NCBI RefSeq assembly: GCF_026230105.1
Contig: NC_079476.1
Location: 6,772,709 to 6,836,708 of the forward strand
DNA length: 64,000 nucleotides
Origin: Diorhabda sublineata
Lineage: Eukaryota; Arthropoda; Insecta; Coleoptera; Chrysomelidae
Direction: 5' to 3'
Shown here: piece by piece, positions 1 through 13,400 of the stretch
How the letters are laid out: each line of letters starts with the position of its first letter
Numbering within the stretch: position 1 is the stretch's first letter
Program-made: the position numbers and the translations under genes
Notes under the pieces: generated by a model
Databases searched by the model: none
What the model was told of the DNA's origin: nothing
The model's input: only the letters and a program-made list of their open reading frames with translations

Positions 1-1461
1 CCTGTAGAAAAATGTTTTTGAAGGATTTTGGTGCAGGTAAACAATTGATATAAGGTGAAAAAGTGGAATTTAGTTTTTCGTTAATAACTCGTAATTTTAA
101 ACTTCGTGGAGCTCTTTTGATACATAAATAAGATTCTGCGATAAATGTTCATAAAAGTTTATTAATTTGTTAATTATGATTTTTTATAACTATTGCAATT
201 AAATATTTATAAAATGTTGATATTTTTTTTTCAATTAATAGCGTGGTTCGATGATTCTCGCACAAAATGACGGCACAAATCGTGCAAATACTCCCTTAAA
301 TGAACGCGTGACAGCCTTGATGATGCAATCGCCTCCATGATTTTTGGTCAACTGGAGCCAGTTGAATTGGCTACGTCTAAACGGGGACTGGCGCCAGTCA
401 GCTGGCTTTCAGTTCGCTCCAGCTAATTGGCGCCAGTCAATGGACTCCCCACTGGCATCGAGTAGATGTAATATAAGTAATTGAAAACAAATTGATTTTT
501 GGACAACACATTACCAAAAAAAATTCTCATAAATATTGTATTTCTCTATTTGAATAAAACAAAAATTATAAGAAATCAGAATTAACAAATTGATGAACTT
601 TTATCGTAGGATCTTATGAAGTAGTGGAATACTAAAATTCAGCGGAAACGCTGCGCCTTTGATGTTTGTTTTTTATATAAATTTTTATTATGGCAGGCGG
701 TTTATTTGCAGTATTTTTTCTAAATAATTTCTAGGAAGGTCTATTTATTTGTTTTGTTTCTTTATTTTCTAGACATTTTGAGAATTTCTTTTGGGGTATA
801 TAAGGAGTTTGTATAGCGCAGCTTAGTTCAATTCGTATAAATAAATAAGAAAAACATTACAATATCAAAAAGGCTCTAAAAAGTTTCAAATTTATACGCC
901 AATTATTTGTACCTTTTATTATTTATGCCAACGGAGATTAGGAAAAATTTGTTAGTTAACAATTGAATAACATTTTGAAAAATGGTGATAAAACTTTTTT
1001 TTCTACGGGGCTCGATTTTTTCAAATATTAAGAAGATACTAGAATTTTTTCAAATGATATTTTGTGTTATAAAAAATTATTTTAATATATATTAGATCAA
1101 CTCTCTTTCTCGGCGTCGTGCGCACACTGCAATAGCCGCGCGGAGCCCTATTTTCAACGTCAAATTAAAATTATAAATAATGGAGATAGAGATCTGGGAG
1201 TTGGGTCTTTTTTTTATCGAAAATTTCCTTTTGTCGCCGCGCCTTTTTCAAAATTGCTAGATTGTTAATATTTTTTGAGCTATTAACGAAAAACTAAAAT
1301 CCATTGTTTTTAATCCTATTTCGTTAATAACAATTGCAATTTTGTACCTGCACCAAAATTTAAAAAAAAATTGGTTCAAGGGATGGTTGCGAATCCATAT
1401 TTTTAGGACCTTTGGCTCTATTTTTTAGTACATCTAGCATTCAAGTATTTTTATATGATAG
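1..1461. other. Non-coding sequence, probably an Atg1 intron
   Basis: No exon or transposase is recognisable before the first Atg1 acceptor. It is AT-rich apart from a GC-rich patch at about 345-460, which contains a perfect 14-bp palindrome (GACTGGCGCCAGTC, 386-399) and two more copies of the TGGCGCC core nearby. A second GC-richer stretch lies at 1100-1230. Confidence 0.5.
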
Positions 1462-4400
1462 GTGAATGGTAGCGGAAGTGTGCCAAGAACCCAACCTATA
1501 ACTATTAAAAAGAGACCAGAGAGGCAAACCTCAGATATAGACATAAGCTCAATGTCACCACCTTCGGTAAGTAATTAAAATGAATTTTTATTTCTTAATC
1601 ACCACTTTTACCTGTAATAAGTTTCTGGGTACTTCAATCAGAGACAATACTGTAGATGTCAATACCATAAAGTTTATTTGATGTTATTAAAATTTGTTGA
1701 AGAATATTTTTGTGAAAAAACTGCTCAAAACTTTTCATTGGTATGATATCATTTTCGAATAAACTCATTTTTTTTTATTTAAGAAACATTTGATATACTC
1801 AAACTGTCCGTGAGCGAGAAAATAGTCCTAACAGTATTGAGAATAGTACATTTATATTTGTGCGCATGTGTATAGTTGTGCGGAGAGCGCGTGATCTCTT
1901 GTATATGTGGAAGAGCTCATGCGCACTACGCGTGCCTTAACAGGCCACAGATCTGTGTAAGATGTTTCTTTCATTATTCTTATTAACAGGCATTTTATTA
2001 CGGGTAATTTGTCTGATCAACCACGTACCTTAACGAACATTTTTATTGAATTCTTATCACTACAGCACTCTCCACCTTTTTCAATAATCTTATATGTCAT
2101 GAATTTCTCCAAGTCATCATATTTATCATTTCATGTTATTGCTTCTGGAACATTACTCGAAAGCTTTTTTACTTAATCGTTACTGAGATGTCTCCGACCA
2201 CGTAATTCGAATTTTACTGGTTCCGAATAAAAAACTAAGTTTAGAATGTCAACTGTCAATGTTTATTCGATGTAGGTACATAGAAGGAATTAATTACAAC
2301 GTGGTACCTTCGCATGCATGTACCGAAAGTACAGTACATAAATTAAATTAGTGACATATATTAATATTAAAACTATTAATAATTATTTCTATATTATTAC
2401 AGTGACTATAATCATTTTCTCCAATAAATCGACCACTATCTTCTTATACGAGGGTTGCAACCTAAGCTTTGAGATATGGCAACGCTGATGTGAATTTTCA
2501 AAGGTGAACGTTTTCAGAACGTGTTGTCAGACGAGTGCTATTTGAGTTGTTTCCCAGATACTTGAATCATTTATCAAAAAATGAATTCAAATAACGAACA
2601 TTTTCGTACAATAACTTTTTATGATTTTCGACGTGAATTAAACCAACAGCAGTGTGCCGATTAACACGCTTCGACTTTTGGCGGCGAAGCACCATCTCGA
2701 GTCACTAGAGTAATTTGACAATCACTCTTGTCGATCGATCGAATTTGACAATCTCTCAAAAAAAGCTCGTATCAATTGGTGCAAAGAAATGCTGAAAATA
2801 TTCAATCGCGGAGCTTCTATAAGATCGTGACAGGCGACGAATTATGGATCCATGTATTTGAACCTGAAATAAAACATTCAATCGCATAAGACTTTCAAGG
2901 TGGTACAAATCCATGTTGCCACCGTTCCATTAGAGCAGGGATTTCCAAACCATTTTAGGCAAGAGACCCCTTTTCTTAACTGAACTGATATCTCAGACTC
3001 TCGTAATTACTTTCCAATTAATTAAAAAATTCTTTTTTTATTGATACGAAATACTTACCAATTTAGAAACTTTGCGGATGGTTAAGTGAGTGAACTTAAC
3101 ATTCTTTAGTCATCAGAATTTATCGAAATAAATACAATAAAACTCAGTAAATATCAAGTGTAATTAATAATTATTAATTACAACTTACGTAAGAATACTT
3201 GAGTAGCAATTATTTTTTGAAAAAACATTTTAATCGCAAAGTGAAGATAAAAAAATGAAAAATATGGATGAATCTGGTGACTTTCTACCAATCTAGCTAA
3301 ATTCGGTTCAATATTGGTGAGTTGCAGCCACGTTCGTTGATTTTCAAGCGGTACCTTTGTTTTTTCAAAATGTTTGCAACCACACTGAAGCCTTTTTCGA
3401 CGAGGTAAGTTGATGGAAAAGCGATAAGATATTTTTCAGCAATGTTCCACAATGCAGGATACTGTGTTTTAATGGGAGCGTACGATACTTAGTTGGAAAA
3501 GGTTTGAAAAGCAGAACTCAAAAATGTATGATTTTCAAATTTTTAATTAAAAAATTGATAAAAATAATCGAAAAAAGATATATTACATTTATTCTTTGAA
3601 ATTAGAAAGACTGTACAAATTATCCTAAAGAAAACTTGATCTACTACAGGAGGCGCTCAAAATTTTTTCTGACAGAAATAGACCCTTTGTTTTGGTTACC
3701 TCCCTAACTTTCTGTAGGGTCTATTATTTCTTGACGGAGTTTACTAGGTCATAGTCAAATGGCTCACATACACTTTCTATGTAAGATAAACCCATAGGTA
3801 ATAATTTAGAGGAGTCAGATCTGGTGATGTTAGTGACCATTCAATGAATATACGACGCCCAATCTATCTTCTCAGATACAAATTATTTATAAAATTTCGA
3901 ACTAGAGCAGCGTAATGAGATGCTGCTGAAAAATAATATCCTGAGTTAATTCGCCTGTATTGTTTCTAATTACATCATTAATTAGAAGGACTATTTGTGC
4001 ATGTAACAAGTTTCTCCTGTTAAATTTCCGTCGATAAAGAAACATGATCCCCTAGTATACCTGCCCAAACATTTAATTTACTCGAAAATTGAGTATGACA
4101 CTCTCGAAACAGGCTTTCGTCAGGGCAATACCTGACGTTTCGCCGATGTACATGACCATTTAAATAGAATGAAGCTTCATCAGAAAAACAAATTTGAATC
4201 ACGTACAATATTATTATCTATGGTTTCACAATATTTCAGTCGTCTATCTGGATCGCCATCTGTCAATTTGTGCGCTATTTTCAATTTATATGGATGAAAT
4301 ATTTGCTTTTTTAAAATTTTAAAATGTGTAACCTACTTCGCATTCGTTAGCAACATTTCTACTTGAACTGGATTGGTTTACTACAAATTGAGACAAAATA

Positions 4401-7400
4401 TCCGCTTTCCCAGAAGCGTTTTTTCTACCATCCCGTTTCTTGTTTTCGACAGGTCTCACAGCTTCATGGTAGTTACGGTCTGCTTGACTAAATATTATAA
4501 GTGCTTCATATTTTTCTGCTAAACCACAAGGCGGTACCATTTTGATTATTGTGGATTGAATAGTCACAAAATTACAAGTTTGTTCTTATCAATATTATTG
4601 ACAATCAATTATTGATAAATGCTTGGTTTTGTGACATCTATGAAAACTTAAGACACACCAACTAGATTGTTAAAAAACTTTTCCAACCACGAGACGATCT
4701 AAAAATTACAAAATTATTAAGAAAAAAACAAAACGGTAAAAGCGGTATTTCATTGTAATTTGTAAAGTGTGAATCTTAAACCAATAAATCGTTATTAAAA
4801 AACAATTATTTGAGATTGAAGCAAAGTGTGATACTTTTTGGAATTGAGGATCCACTTATGCCACGAAATAAATGGACATTTCGAGCATCTCCTGTAGTAG
4901 ATCAAATTAATTTCAAAGAGTTAATGTAAGTTATCATTTTCTGATAATTTTTATTAATTCATCGTTTCATTCAAAATTTAAAAATTATAAATTTTTGAGC
5001 CTGCGTAGGGTAAAAGGGGTGACAATTTTTTCATTTTTTCTATATCTGTATTCCAGGCTAAAAGTTTCCAGAGTAGTATCCATACTGGTTTTAGTTTCTA
5101 TACCTACATTATTCCATGTTTCTCTCAAAACTACTGTTGTTAAGTTTTTTCACCTATCTTAAACTTACTCTGCGAATTAACGTATGAATCTTGTTACATG
5201 ACCTTTGACATCTTTGACTTTCATTGTATCATTCACCTATTCATTAATCGTTTCATTTTCACTCTCAGCATTACTCTTTCCATAACTATTTTGACTTAGT
5301 TTTCTTCTGTTATTTTGTTCATCTCCTTATTCACCAAGTCTGTGAGCTACTACTTATAAAAAGAGACCAGCAATTGTTGAAACTATTTCAAAATTATGTT
5401 AGTTTGTCACTTTTTAATACATTTCACTGTTTCAGCTTAAATATGTTTGTGGTACACCTCCAGGAGGTAGAAGAAGATCAACATCAGGAAGTCTTTGTGA
5501 AACTCCTCCTCCTCCGAATATATGGACAGTCTCTCCTATATCCGTTTCAAAAAATCTGCCTATTAACTCCCCACTAAGAAGATCAGGTAAAAATGCTCAA
5601 GTTTTCTTTATAATGTGCAAAAAATTCGATCCATAGCTTTCTTTTATGAATTAATGTACATAAATTAATATATTGATATCTGCAATTTTTGTATAAAAGC
5701 TCAAGAAGAAACTACTGGATATCTACAAAAACACTCATTCTAAAGTTCACATATGGATCGAATTTTTTTGTCAATTAAGAATTTTAATAGAATTAGAAAA
5801 AGTATAGAACTCAACGTTTTATCTGTAATTGAGCATGTTTTGGGTATTTTTAAAGTTGAAATCTTCTCAAAGGTTGTGCAATCAAAACACACCAAAGCCA
5901 AGGGAAAGACAGCACCAGAAAGCTTTTGCTCTATTACACTTATCACTAGCTCATGTTTGCATATTCATCACGACTGTATATCTTTGTCAACAATTATTAA
6001 ATATTAGATATTTATATTGGGTATTGGTAAGTGTTGGAGTCCCTCAGGGTTCAGTATTGGAACCACTATTGTTTCTGCTATATATAAACGATTTGTTTGG
6101 TTTCATTTAAACAATTTATAATTAAACGAAGAAAAAACTTGAACAAATAATATTTAGCTCTGCAAAACGAGGTACTAGAGAGGAATCTGTAAAATTGTTG
6201 GGAATCACATTCGATCCCCGTAACAATTGGAGGGAGCATATAGATTCACTATGCTCAAAAATTTCATCACAGGTTTTTGCAATAAGACAATTGCCCCCCT
6301 ATATGGGAAGTAATCGCGTTAAATGCACGATTTATTTTGCGTTGATGTACAGTCATCTCGATTAAGGTATTCCTCTATTGGGAACCCTAACAGAGTTCAT
6401 TTCAGAAGACTGCTTTGTGTATTACTCATAATGCAATAAGTCGAGTACATTGCAGCCAACTGTTCACGAAATATAGGATCCAGCCATTGCCTTGCATGTA
6501 TATATTTGAAACACTTCTGTGTATTCATAGGGGTGTACGAGATAAGGCAACTCAGTCTGATGTTCACAGTTATACCATCAGGGGTGCAGGTAGACTCATT
6601 GTACCATTTTCTGAGCAACATCAAACTTACGATACATTGTATAACAAGTTCTTGATGAGAAAGTTAAAAATATGAGCCTGTGTCGATTCTATGAAACTTT
6701 CGAAGCAATTTTTTTATACAGTTTGAGACTTCAATTTTTAGTCTTACTTATTCCACTTTCACTTATATATTAGGTCAGAAATCTAATTTGATGAAAATAT
6801 TGCTTTCACTTTGTTTGAATTTTATATTTCATTATCTCATGTTATTGATAACCGCTTAGTGATTTACTATTGAGACTACACAAATGCTATCGTATTTATA
6901 CTGGACAATCAATCTTATCGTATCATATCAATCCGTGTTATTGGTTCAGTATTTCATATTCATGTCAGTCTGTGTTAGCAAATTGTGCATTCATTCGTTT
7001 TAATAATCAAAATTGTCTTCGCTCAACTTCTCAATACACTTATAATTAAATTTTATTTGCACTAAGCTAATTCATTTTAAGATCCCCCCAACTGACTACT
7101 AACTACTCCTCTTTATATAAACATGTTTAGTTATTCATTTATATACATTCTAACTAGATATGATTTCATTTCAAATTTTCCAAAGTAATTTTGATATTTG
7201 CTATTTATGGTTTCACAGATCTTCCATTGATGTATTCCTAACCCCTACAATCCTGGTAAAACACTCTCTTTTTGTGGACATTTTAGTTTTGTAATAGTAA
7301 ACAGATAGTGCTGGTTTTGGCCACAAGTGAAGGTGTTTGAACTGGTAGATCATTGTTATATGCATTAATGCTATTTTGGAGCTTCCGATCGATGCTAATT

Positions 7401-10400
7401 CAAAGAAATTTGTCATAATTTAACAACTTCAGAAGAAATTTTGCAGTTCTCTAATATCGATTTGATAATTGTTTATACCAATCATTTTTCAACAATTGTG
7501 GGACTACTGCACCCACTATTCATACACTACCATTACACCAACACTTACAATTATACTATCTGACACGCGTTTCGATAACCAAGTTATCATTTTCAAAGAC
7601 TGAAGGTAAACTAAAACCTAACAATTTAACTTACCTGTTTTATACTAAATTTTCCTACCAATAAACCCCCTGCGAAAATTAATTTCAGCGGGAAAACCCC
7701 CATTACGTTTATTCCCTGGAAAACTCCCATTACGTTTATTCCCTAACTACTAAATTATATAGTAGGCTTTAAGGAATTAGTCATTTGTCCGTATTTAAGC
7801 TTTTCTTACATTTAACAATTTCAGTGCTTCCAAATGCATCCAACAATTTATTATTGGATACATTTTTTAACAATTTTACATTATTAATATTTATGTGATG
7901 ATTATGACTGACAGCATTTGAAAGCATTGAAATTGCTGAATGTATGAGAAGCTTAAATAAAGACAAAGGACCACCAATTCCTTACAGACTCCTCTTTAGT
8001 TTAGTAGTCGAGGAATAAATGTGAAGATTCTCGCCAAGGAGGTTTTCCCACTCGAATTAATTTTCGCGGAAGAAGGTAGAAAAATTCAGTATAAAACAGG
8101 TTATTACGTTCTAGATTACCCTCAGTCTCTGAAGACGTTAACTTGGTTATCGAAACGCGCGTCAGTTAGTGTAATTGTGAGTGTTTGTGTAGCAGTAGTG
8201 TAAACAGTATGATCAGTATAAACCTCACCAACGATTCCTGATGTTCCAACTTAATTGTGGGACTGCTGAAGTATATTTTTTTTTATTTTAATATTCGGAA
8301 TGTAAATAATTGCATATTTTGCTCTTATTTTAACAGAAAATTTTGATCCATGGTTGGTGAAACATTGAATTCTTATTTAAAACGATTTTTTACAATTGAA
8401 ATCGACAATAAAAATATTAATTGTTAAACTACTAATCTCAATTCTTGGTACAGTGCACAGCTACCATAAACTTTTTGCAGGAACTTCGCCTCCAGTATTA
8501 TCTGGTCCATTAGCAAGACTTCCCATTTTAAGCAGTCCAAACCTTAACGACAACAATAACCTTGGAAGATCACCTATTATTCCGTTTTGTACGAGAGCCG
8601 TTACATTACCAGAAATTTCTGAAATGGGTAATTATCCAGCCTTCCTGAATGAAAATTCTATCAGTAACGATTTTCACCCCATAACTTTCTTAGCGCCGGA
8701 GTTACCCGAGGAGACTATATTAGAGGTTCGTATATGATGGTTGATAAATGTATTGTTATTTACTACTTTTTCAACAGTTTGTTTTTGATATAACAATTAG
8801 ATGGTAATAAGTGCACGTTTTCTTGCTTTTTAAAACGCAAGTATAAATTTTGACAAATAGTTGTGTACCACAAAACAGCAACAATTATTTCATCTTCTTC
8901 CTCTGATATTGCCTATCTGGTCCGAATATTTGTGACTAACATGGCTGTTGCCCGAAATTATTCTTTGGAAGCTAGACCATTGTCAGAGGTTTTGGAGCTA
9001 AGAGTTTCTTTCCCGTCCTGGTCCTTCTAACATCGATTTACATTCCAAGTTACGTCACCCAAATATTCCACTTTTCTTTTTTTTTATGTTATTATGGACA
9101 TCACATATTTTATTGTTGTATATTATAGTACCTCATTTATCCATGATATTCTAAATATTCTCTTAAAACACCACATCTCAAAAGTTTCCAGTTTCTTCAT
9201 CGACGTCCATGATTCGACTCAATATTAACATAAACGTATTTTCGTTGCTATCGGCGAAGCAAGACTTTTAAAAACATTATTGAATTAGATGAAAGATTTT
9301 CTGGTTCTCTTAATGCACATTTTTATTTCTGCCGAGTGATCCCATCAATCCCATTATATTTGTATATTATACACTCTCCTTCGTGCTTATCAAAGTCTGT
9401 AGATCTTTTAGACCGTCTGTAAATATGATTGTCACCTGAATATTTTAAATTGTTTAATTTGTGATCTTGGGAGGGAATAGCTCGTGCATGTTTTTGATAC
9501 AAATGTTTTGCATCATTGATTAATATTAATCCTCTTTTCTTCATACGCACCAGTACCATATGTATGTCTCTATTGTTTTTTAAAATATTCTTCATTGAGA
9601 TCAATGGGTGTAAAAAAACGTTAACCTCGCAATTTTTTTTGATCCACGGGAATAAGAAGAAAGGTGCCAATCAAGGACTGTAGCTGGATCACCCATCAAT
9701 TTGATTGCTCAAATACGTTTTTGCTTGGACTGATGTGCGATAGCTCGTATTGTCGTGGTGAAGAATGATTCGTCTTCTGCGATTGATTTCTCTTATTTTT
9801 TCGAACACTTCTTGCGAACAAATGCTGGTGTACCATTCAGGACTGAGTATTTCCATTGCTCTGATGAAACGGTGGCGATATGTCCAGTCATTTCGAAACA
9901 ACAGGCGACCATTTTCTTCGAGGTATTTCAGTGCAAACTTTTGTTGAATTTGCCATATTTCCAAACTCCCGTAATTCACAACCAAATAACTGACTGACGT
10001 TTATGTTTGATACATAATAATTTTCTATTTAAAATTATTTAAATTTAAAACTACTGCACGAATGTAATACAGTCAGAGATACAAGTTCTTGTGTGTAAAT
10101 TGATTAAATTCCTGATGGAAACGATTAGAATTTGTTAATCATATGGTTGGGTGAGCCAAAGCGGTCCTTATTCAGCTACCTAACTTAAGGATTATTGTAT
10201 TCATTAAAAATTATGGTTCACGATCCTAATGGGGACTCATATCATAGTTAATTGACTCCAAATGCTTCTTAGACACTTTAAGTTCCATTTACGTATCAAA
10301 TTACATACTTTATTTTATATCGATGTGACTCTAACGACTATACATATAATTATTTATAGCCTTATGTACAATAGGATTTTAGTATTCAAAAGCGGTCTGT

Positions 10401-13400
10401 TAAGCAGATACGTGGTCTTTGATAGTCTGGCATAGGTCGATTGTGTTCGTCGAATTATTGAAACCAAGTTTAATTGATTATTTTATTGTTTAATAAATAG
10501 TTTATTCCAAAGTAGTTTTAATATGAAGAATATGGTCAACCTTCATTGGTTAGCCCGAAGATACATAGTTACACAGTTTATTTTGGAAATGTCTTACCCA
10601 ATTATTCATGTGTACACAATTTTTAATCTTTCTGTTCTTCAATCAACTATTGAGACTTTTGTCTAGAAAAGTAAACTGTATGGTTATAAAGAGATTCATA
10701 ATTTCTGATTCAACACTTGTTTTGATTTTTTATTTACTTTGTTGAGTCTGAATAATCGTTTTTCGTAAAATTTCATCCCTTGAGTGTTAATAAGTTGATA
10801 ATCAAATTTCACATCAGAGAAACTGATTTGATTCGCATACAAGAAAAAAAAGAGAATTCCATTCTAGCTCGACTTTATGTTACAGAAAGAACACAATGAG
10901 ACGTTAGCGAAGATAAATTTCGTCTTAGCCTTATGTAATTGCATCCTAGATTTGGCTGCTCAACGAGCAACCCCCATTTCCGCTGTAGTAAATCCCCCTC
11001 GACAGATCCAACCAGTTAACGAAAAAACACGAAGGGCGGAACAATTCGTTTTATTAATTAGAGTTTTGCAATTGCTGGGATCAGGTCTAGCCATGGCTAC
11101 AAAAGAGTTGCAATCTGGACAGTTGAGATTCAGTAGTACTGTAAAGACTGGTGAGTATATTAATTTTGTTAATACCATTCTGTGTCCTTTACATACAATT
11201 TCATTGAGTTGCTATTTAATTCATCATTGAGGTAGTTCTTTTGGTTGAATTCAGAATGATATGGTGGTAAATAAATAATTATTGCCTTGAGGTACTTATA
11301 ACCTCTTAAGTCATCAGAAAGCACTAGGTAAGAATAGGTCTAGCAGAAATTGAAACTAATGCAAATTATTTGAGGTGAAGGATGAAACTCTGGTTCACCT
11401 AGTTCCAGAATGACTATTCATTACAAGCATATACAAACAATGTTTTAAACAAAAAAACGTTTAGAAACGAGAAGCGTTGCTGAAACCGGTAGGGATTGTT
11501 CAGTTTTTTTTACATTCAAATTACGAAATAATAGAACGTGTGAATTTAAATAAGTTGCGTCCTCTACTGGATGGAAATGTATAAAAGAGTGATTCACGTA
11601 TAAGACAGCAAGAGAGACGGTGCTCGATGTAAACTATCTTAGTTTGATTATCGCGTGCTTTATTTATTTTAATCAAAAGTCAACAGTTAAGAATAAAGTC
11701 TGTAGTGTTAAAAATCAAAGGTATTAGAAAATAGTGAAAAACCCCATAGGAGTATACCGGAGTTAATCAGAAGTCTAAGAGCTGTACATGAAGAAAACAG
11801 CTCAGATAAGGGAGGAACAAAATTAAATATCTTTTTCTACATTCCTGCAACAAACACAACTTCATTGAACTATATTTACTGAAAAAAGTGGATCTTTATT
11901 GGACTTGTGCAATAAATATTTATCTGTCTTTATAGTACAGAGGTTTGTGATTAAGACAAACATAAACATTCAAATGAGCGAAATATTTAGTTCTATTTCT
12001 GTGAGATTGTAATACGTTTCAAAGAATTGCGGATTTTATTTTATTATCAATCATATTTATTTTGTATTGGATTACAAAATTACTCGAAAATGCAATTTTT
12101 TACTAAAATGCCATATGATTACAATTTATAAACAAACCCAAATGCTTCAAAGATACGCGATCACAACTACTATAATTTGGATAATGCAACTCTGCAGTTC
12201 TAGAAATGTCAGTCAAAATAGCAATTCAGCGTCATTAAACTTATTACCTAGTAAATCAAGAAAACCATGTCAAATTCGTTATAATCGTTTTAAAGAGTGG
12301 TGCTTTGATAAAAAAGTTGTAAATCTCAAAGAAAATGTGCTTCTTGCATATTTTTCAAAAAGATCGAAATATATTAAACCCTCATCACTTTGGTCTGATT
12401 GTGAGTACACAATGGTGAGAACTTGCCTTTAGGGAAAAAAAATATTAGTATTAAAAATTACAAAAACTAATGGCATTTATGAAGCACAACTCTGCAGTAT
12501 TTCGGTCAAAAAAGTCAAAAGTATTTAATAGGTGACACATTTATCAATTTCTAAAATAAGCTCCAAATTCCCAGTATTTGGTGAAAAAAGTAAGTAATTA
12601 TTGCTTAGATTTTGTAAGACATTTTAAAATAACTTGTTGTAGGTCGCTCAATATTTGGCATTGCAAGATCATGTCGTGGAGATGAGCTCCAAAAATTGAG
12701 TATTGAAGACATATAAGAAGTAGGTTCAATTTTAATTGTAAAAGTGCCACGTTCAAAACTGACAAGTAACGAAGGTGAGGTTGAAGAAGGATTTGATCGA
12801 TATATACCGTAAATACACAAAATTACATCCCCGTCATATTCCACATAAACTTTTTTTATAAATTACCAAAATGAACTCTCCAAGCTATTGGTGTAAACAC
12901 GTTCGCTAAAATCTTGTATGAAATTGCAAAACAAAATTTCTAAATTTGGAGAATCCTGAGCTATACACCAGTCACTGCTTCAGGAGATCATCCGCAACAC
13001 TTCTTGCAGATACTGGAGCAGATATACTAGAGCTCAAATGACATAGCGCATGGAAATCGTCGACAGTAGCGGAGGGTTATGAAGAGCAATCAATCACAAA
13101 CAAACTCATTGATGCAAAACAAATATTTCAAGATGAAGAAAATGATAATGTACAGATACCAAGTATTAGTATATTTAGAGAACTCACAAATCAAGAAGTA
13201 GAAATGAAAAATAATTCTAGAAATATTACTATTGAAAATTGCAAAAATTGTACATCTTTTCTTTTAATATTAATGGTGAAAATAATGTTTAAGTTAAATT
13301 ATTCCTAATTACTAGTTCCTAACTCTCTCGATGTTAAACCAACTAATTATTAAATATTTTGCTCTTAAATGACGCTTTTTATTTTTCTACACCTGAATAA

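Larger units (their letters stand above)
7490..8275. mobile_element. Penelope-like element ends in inverted arrangement
   Basis: Two copies of a Penelope-type terminal unit face opposite ways. The left copy (about 7490-7690) reads on the minus strand and the right copy (about 8030-8275) on the plus strand. Shared landmarks in opposite order are the hammerhead-like core, a TTTTATACTAAATTTTCCTACC-type block and the GCGGGAAAACC/GGTTTTCCC block. Between them, 7966-7781 (minus) encodes SNNKLLDAFGSTEIVK, a segment that recurs in broken form at 14290-14215. A 28-bp block containing CATTACGTTTATTCCCT is duplicated in tandem at 7690-7745. Inverted terminal units are known for Penelope elements. Confidence 0.6.

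Noticed and set aside
9323..9670. 115-codon minus-strand frame as a gene
   Set aside because: Its first 30 codons are frameshifted mariner transposase; the rest matches nothing and continues by chance.
12605..12844. 79-codon minus-strand frame
   Set aside because: Antisense shadow of the Crypton recombinase segment on the plus strand.
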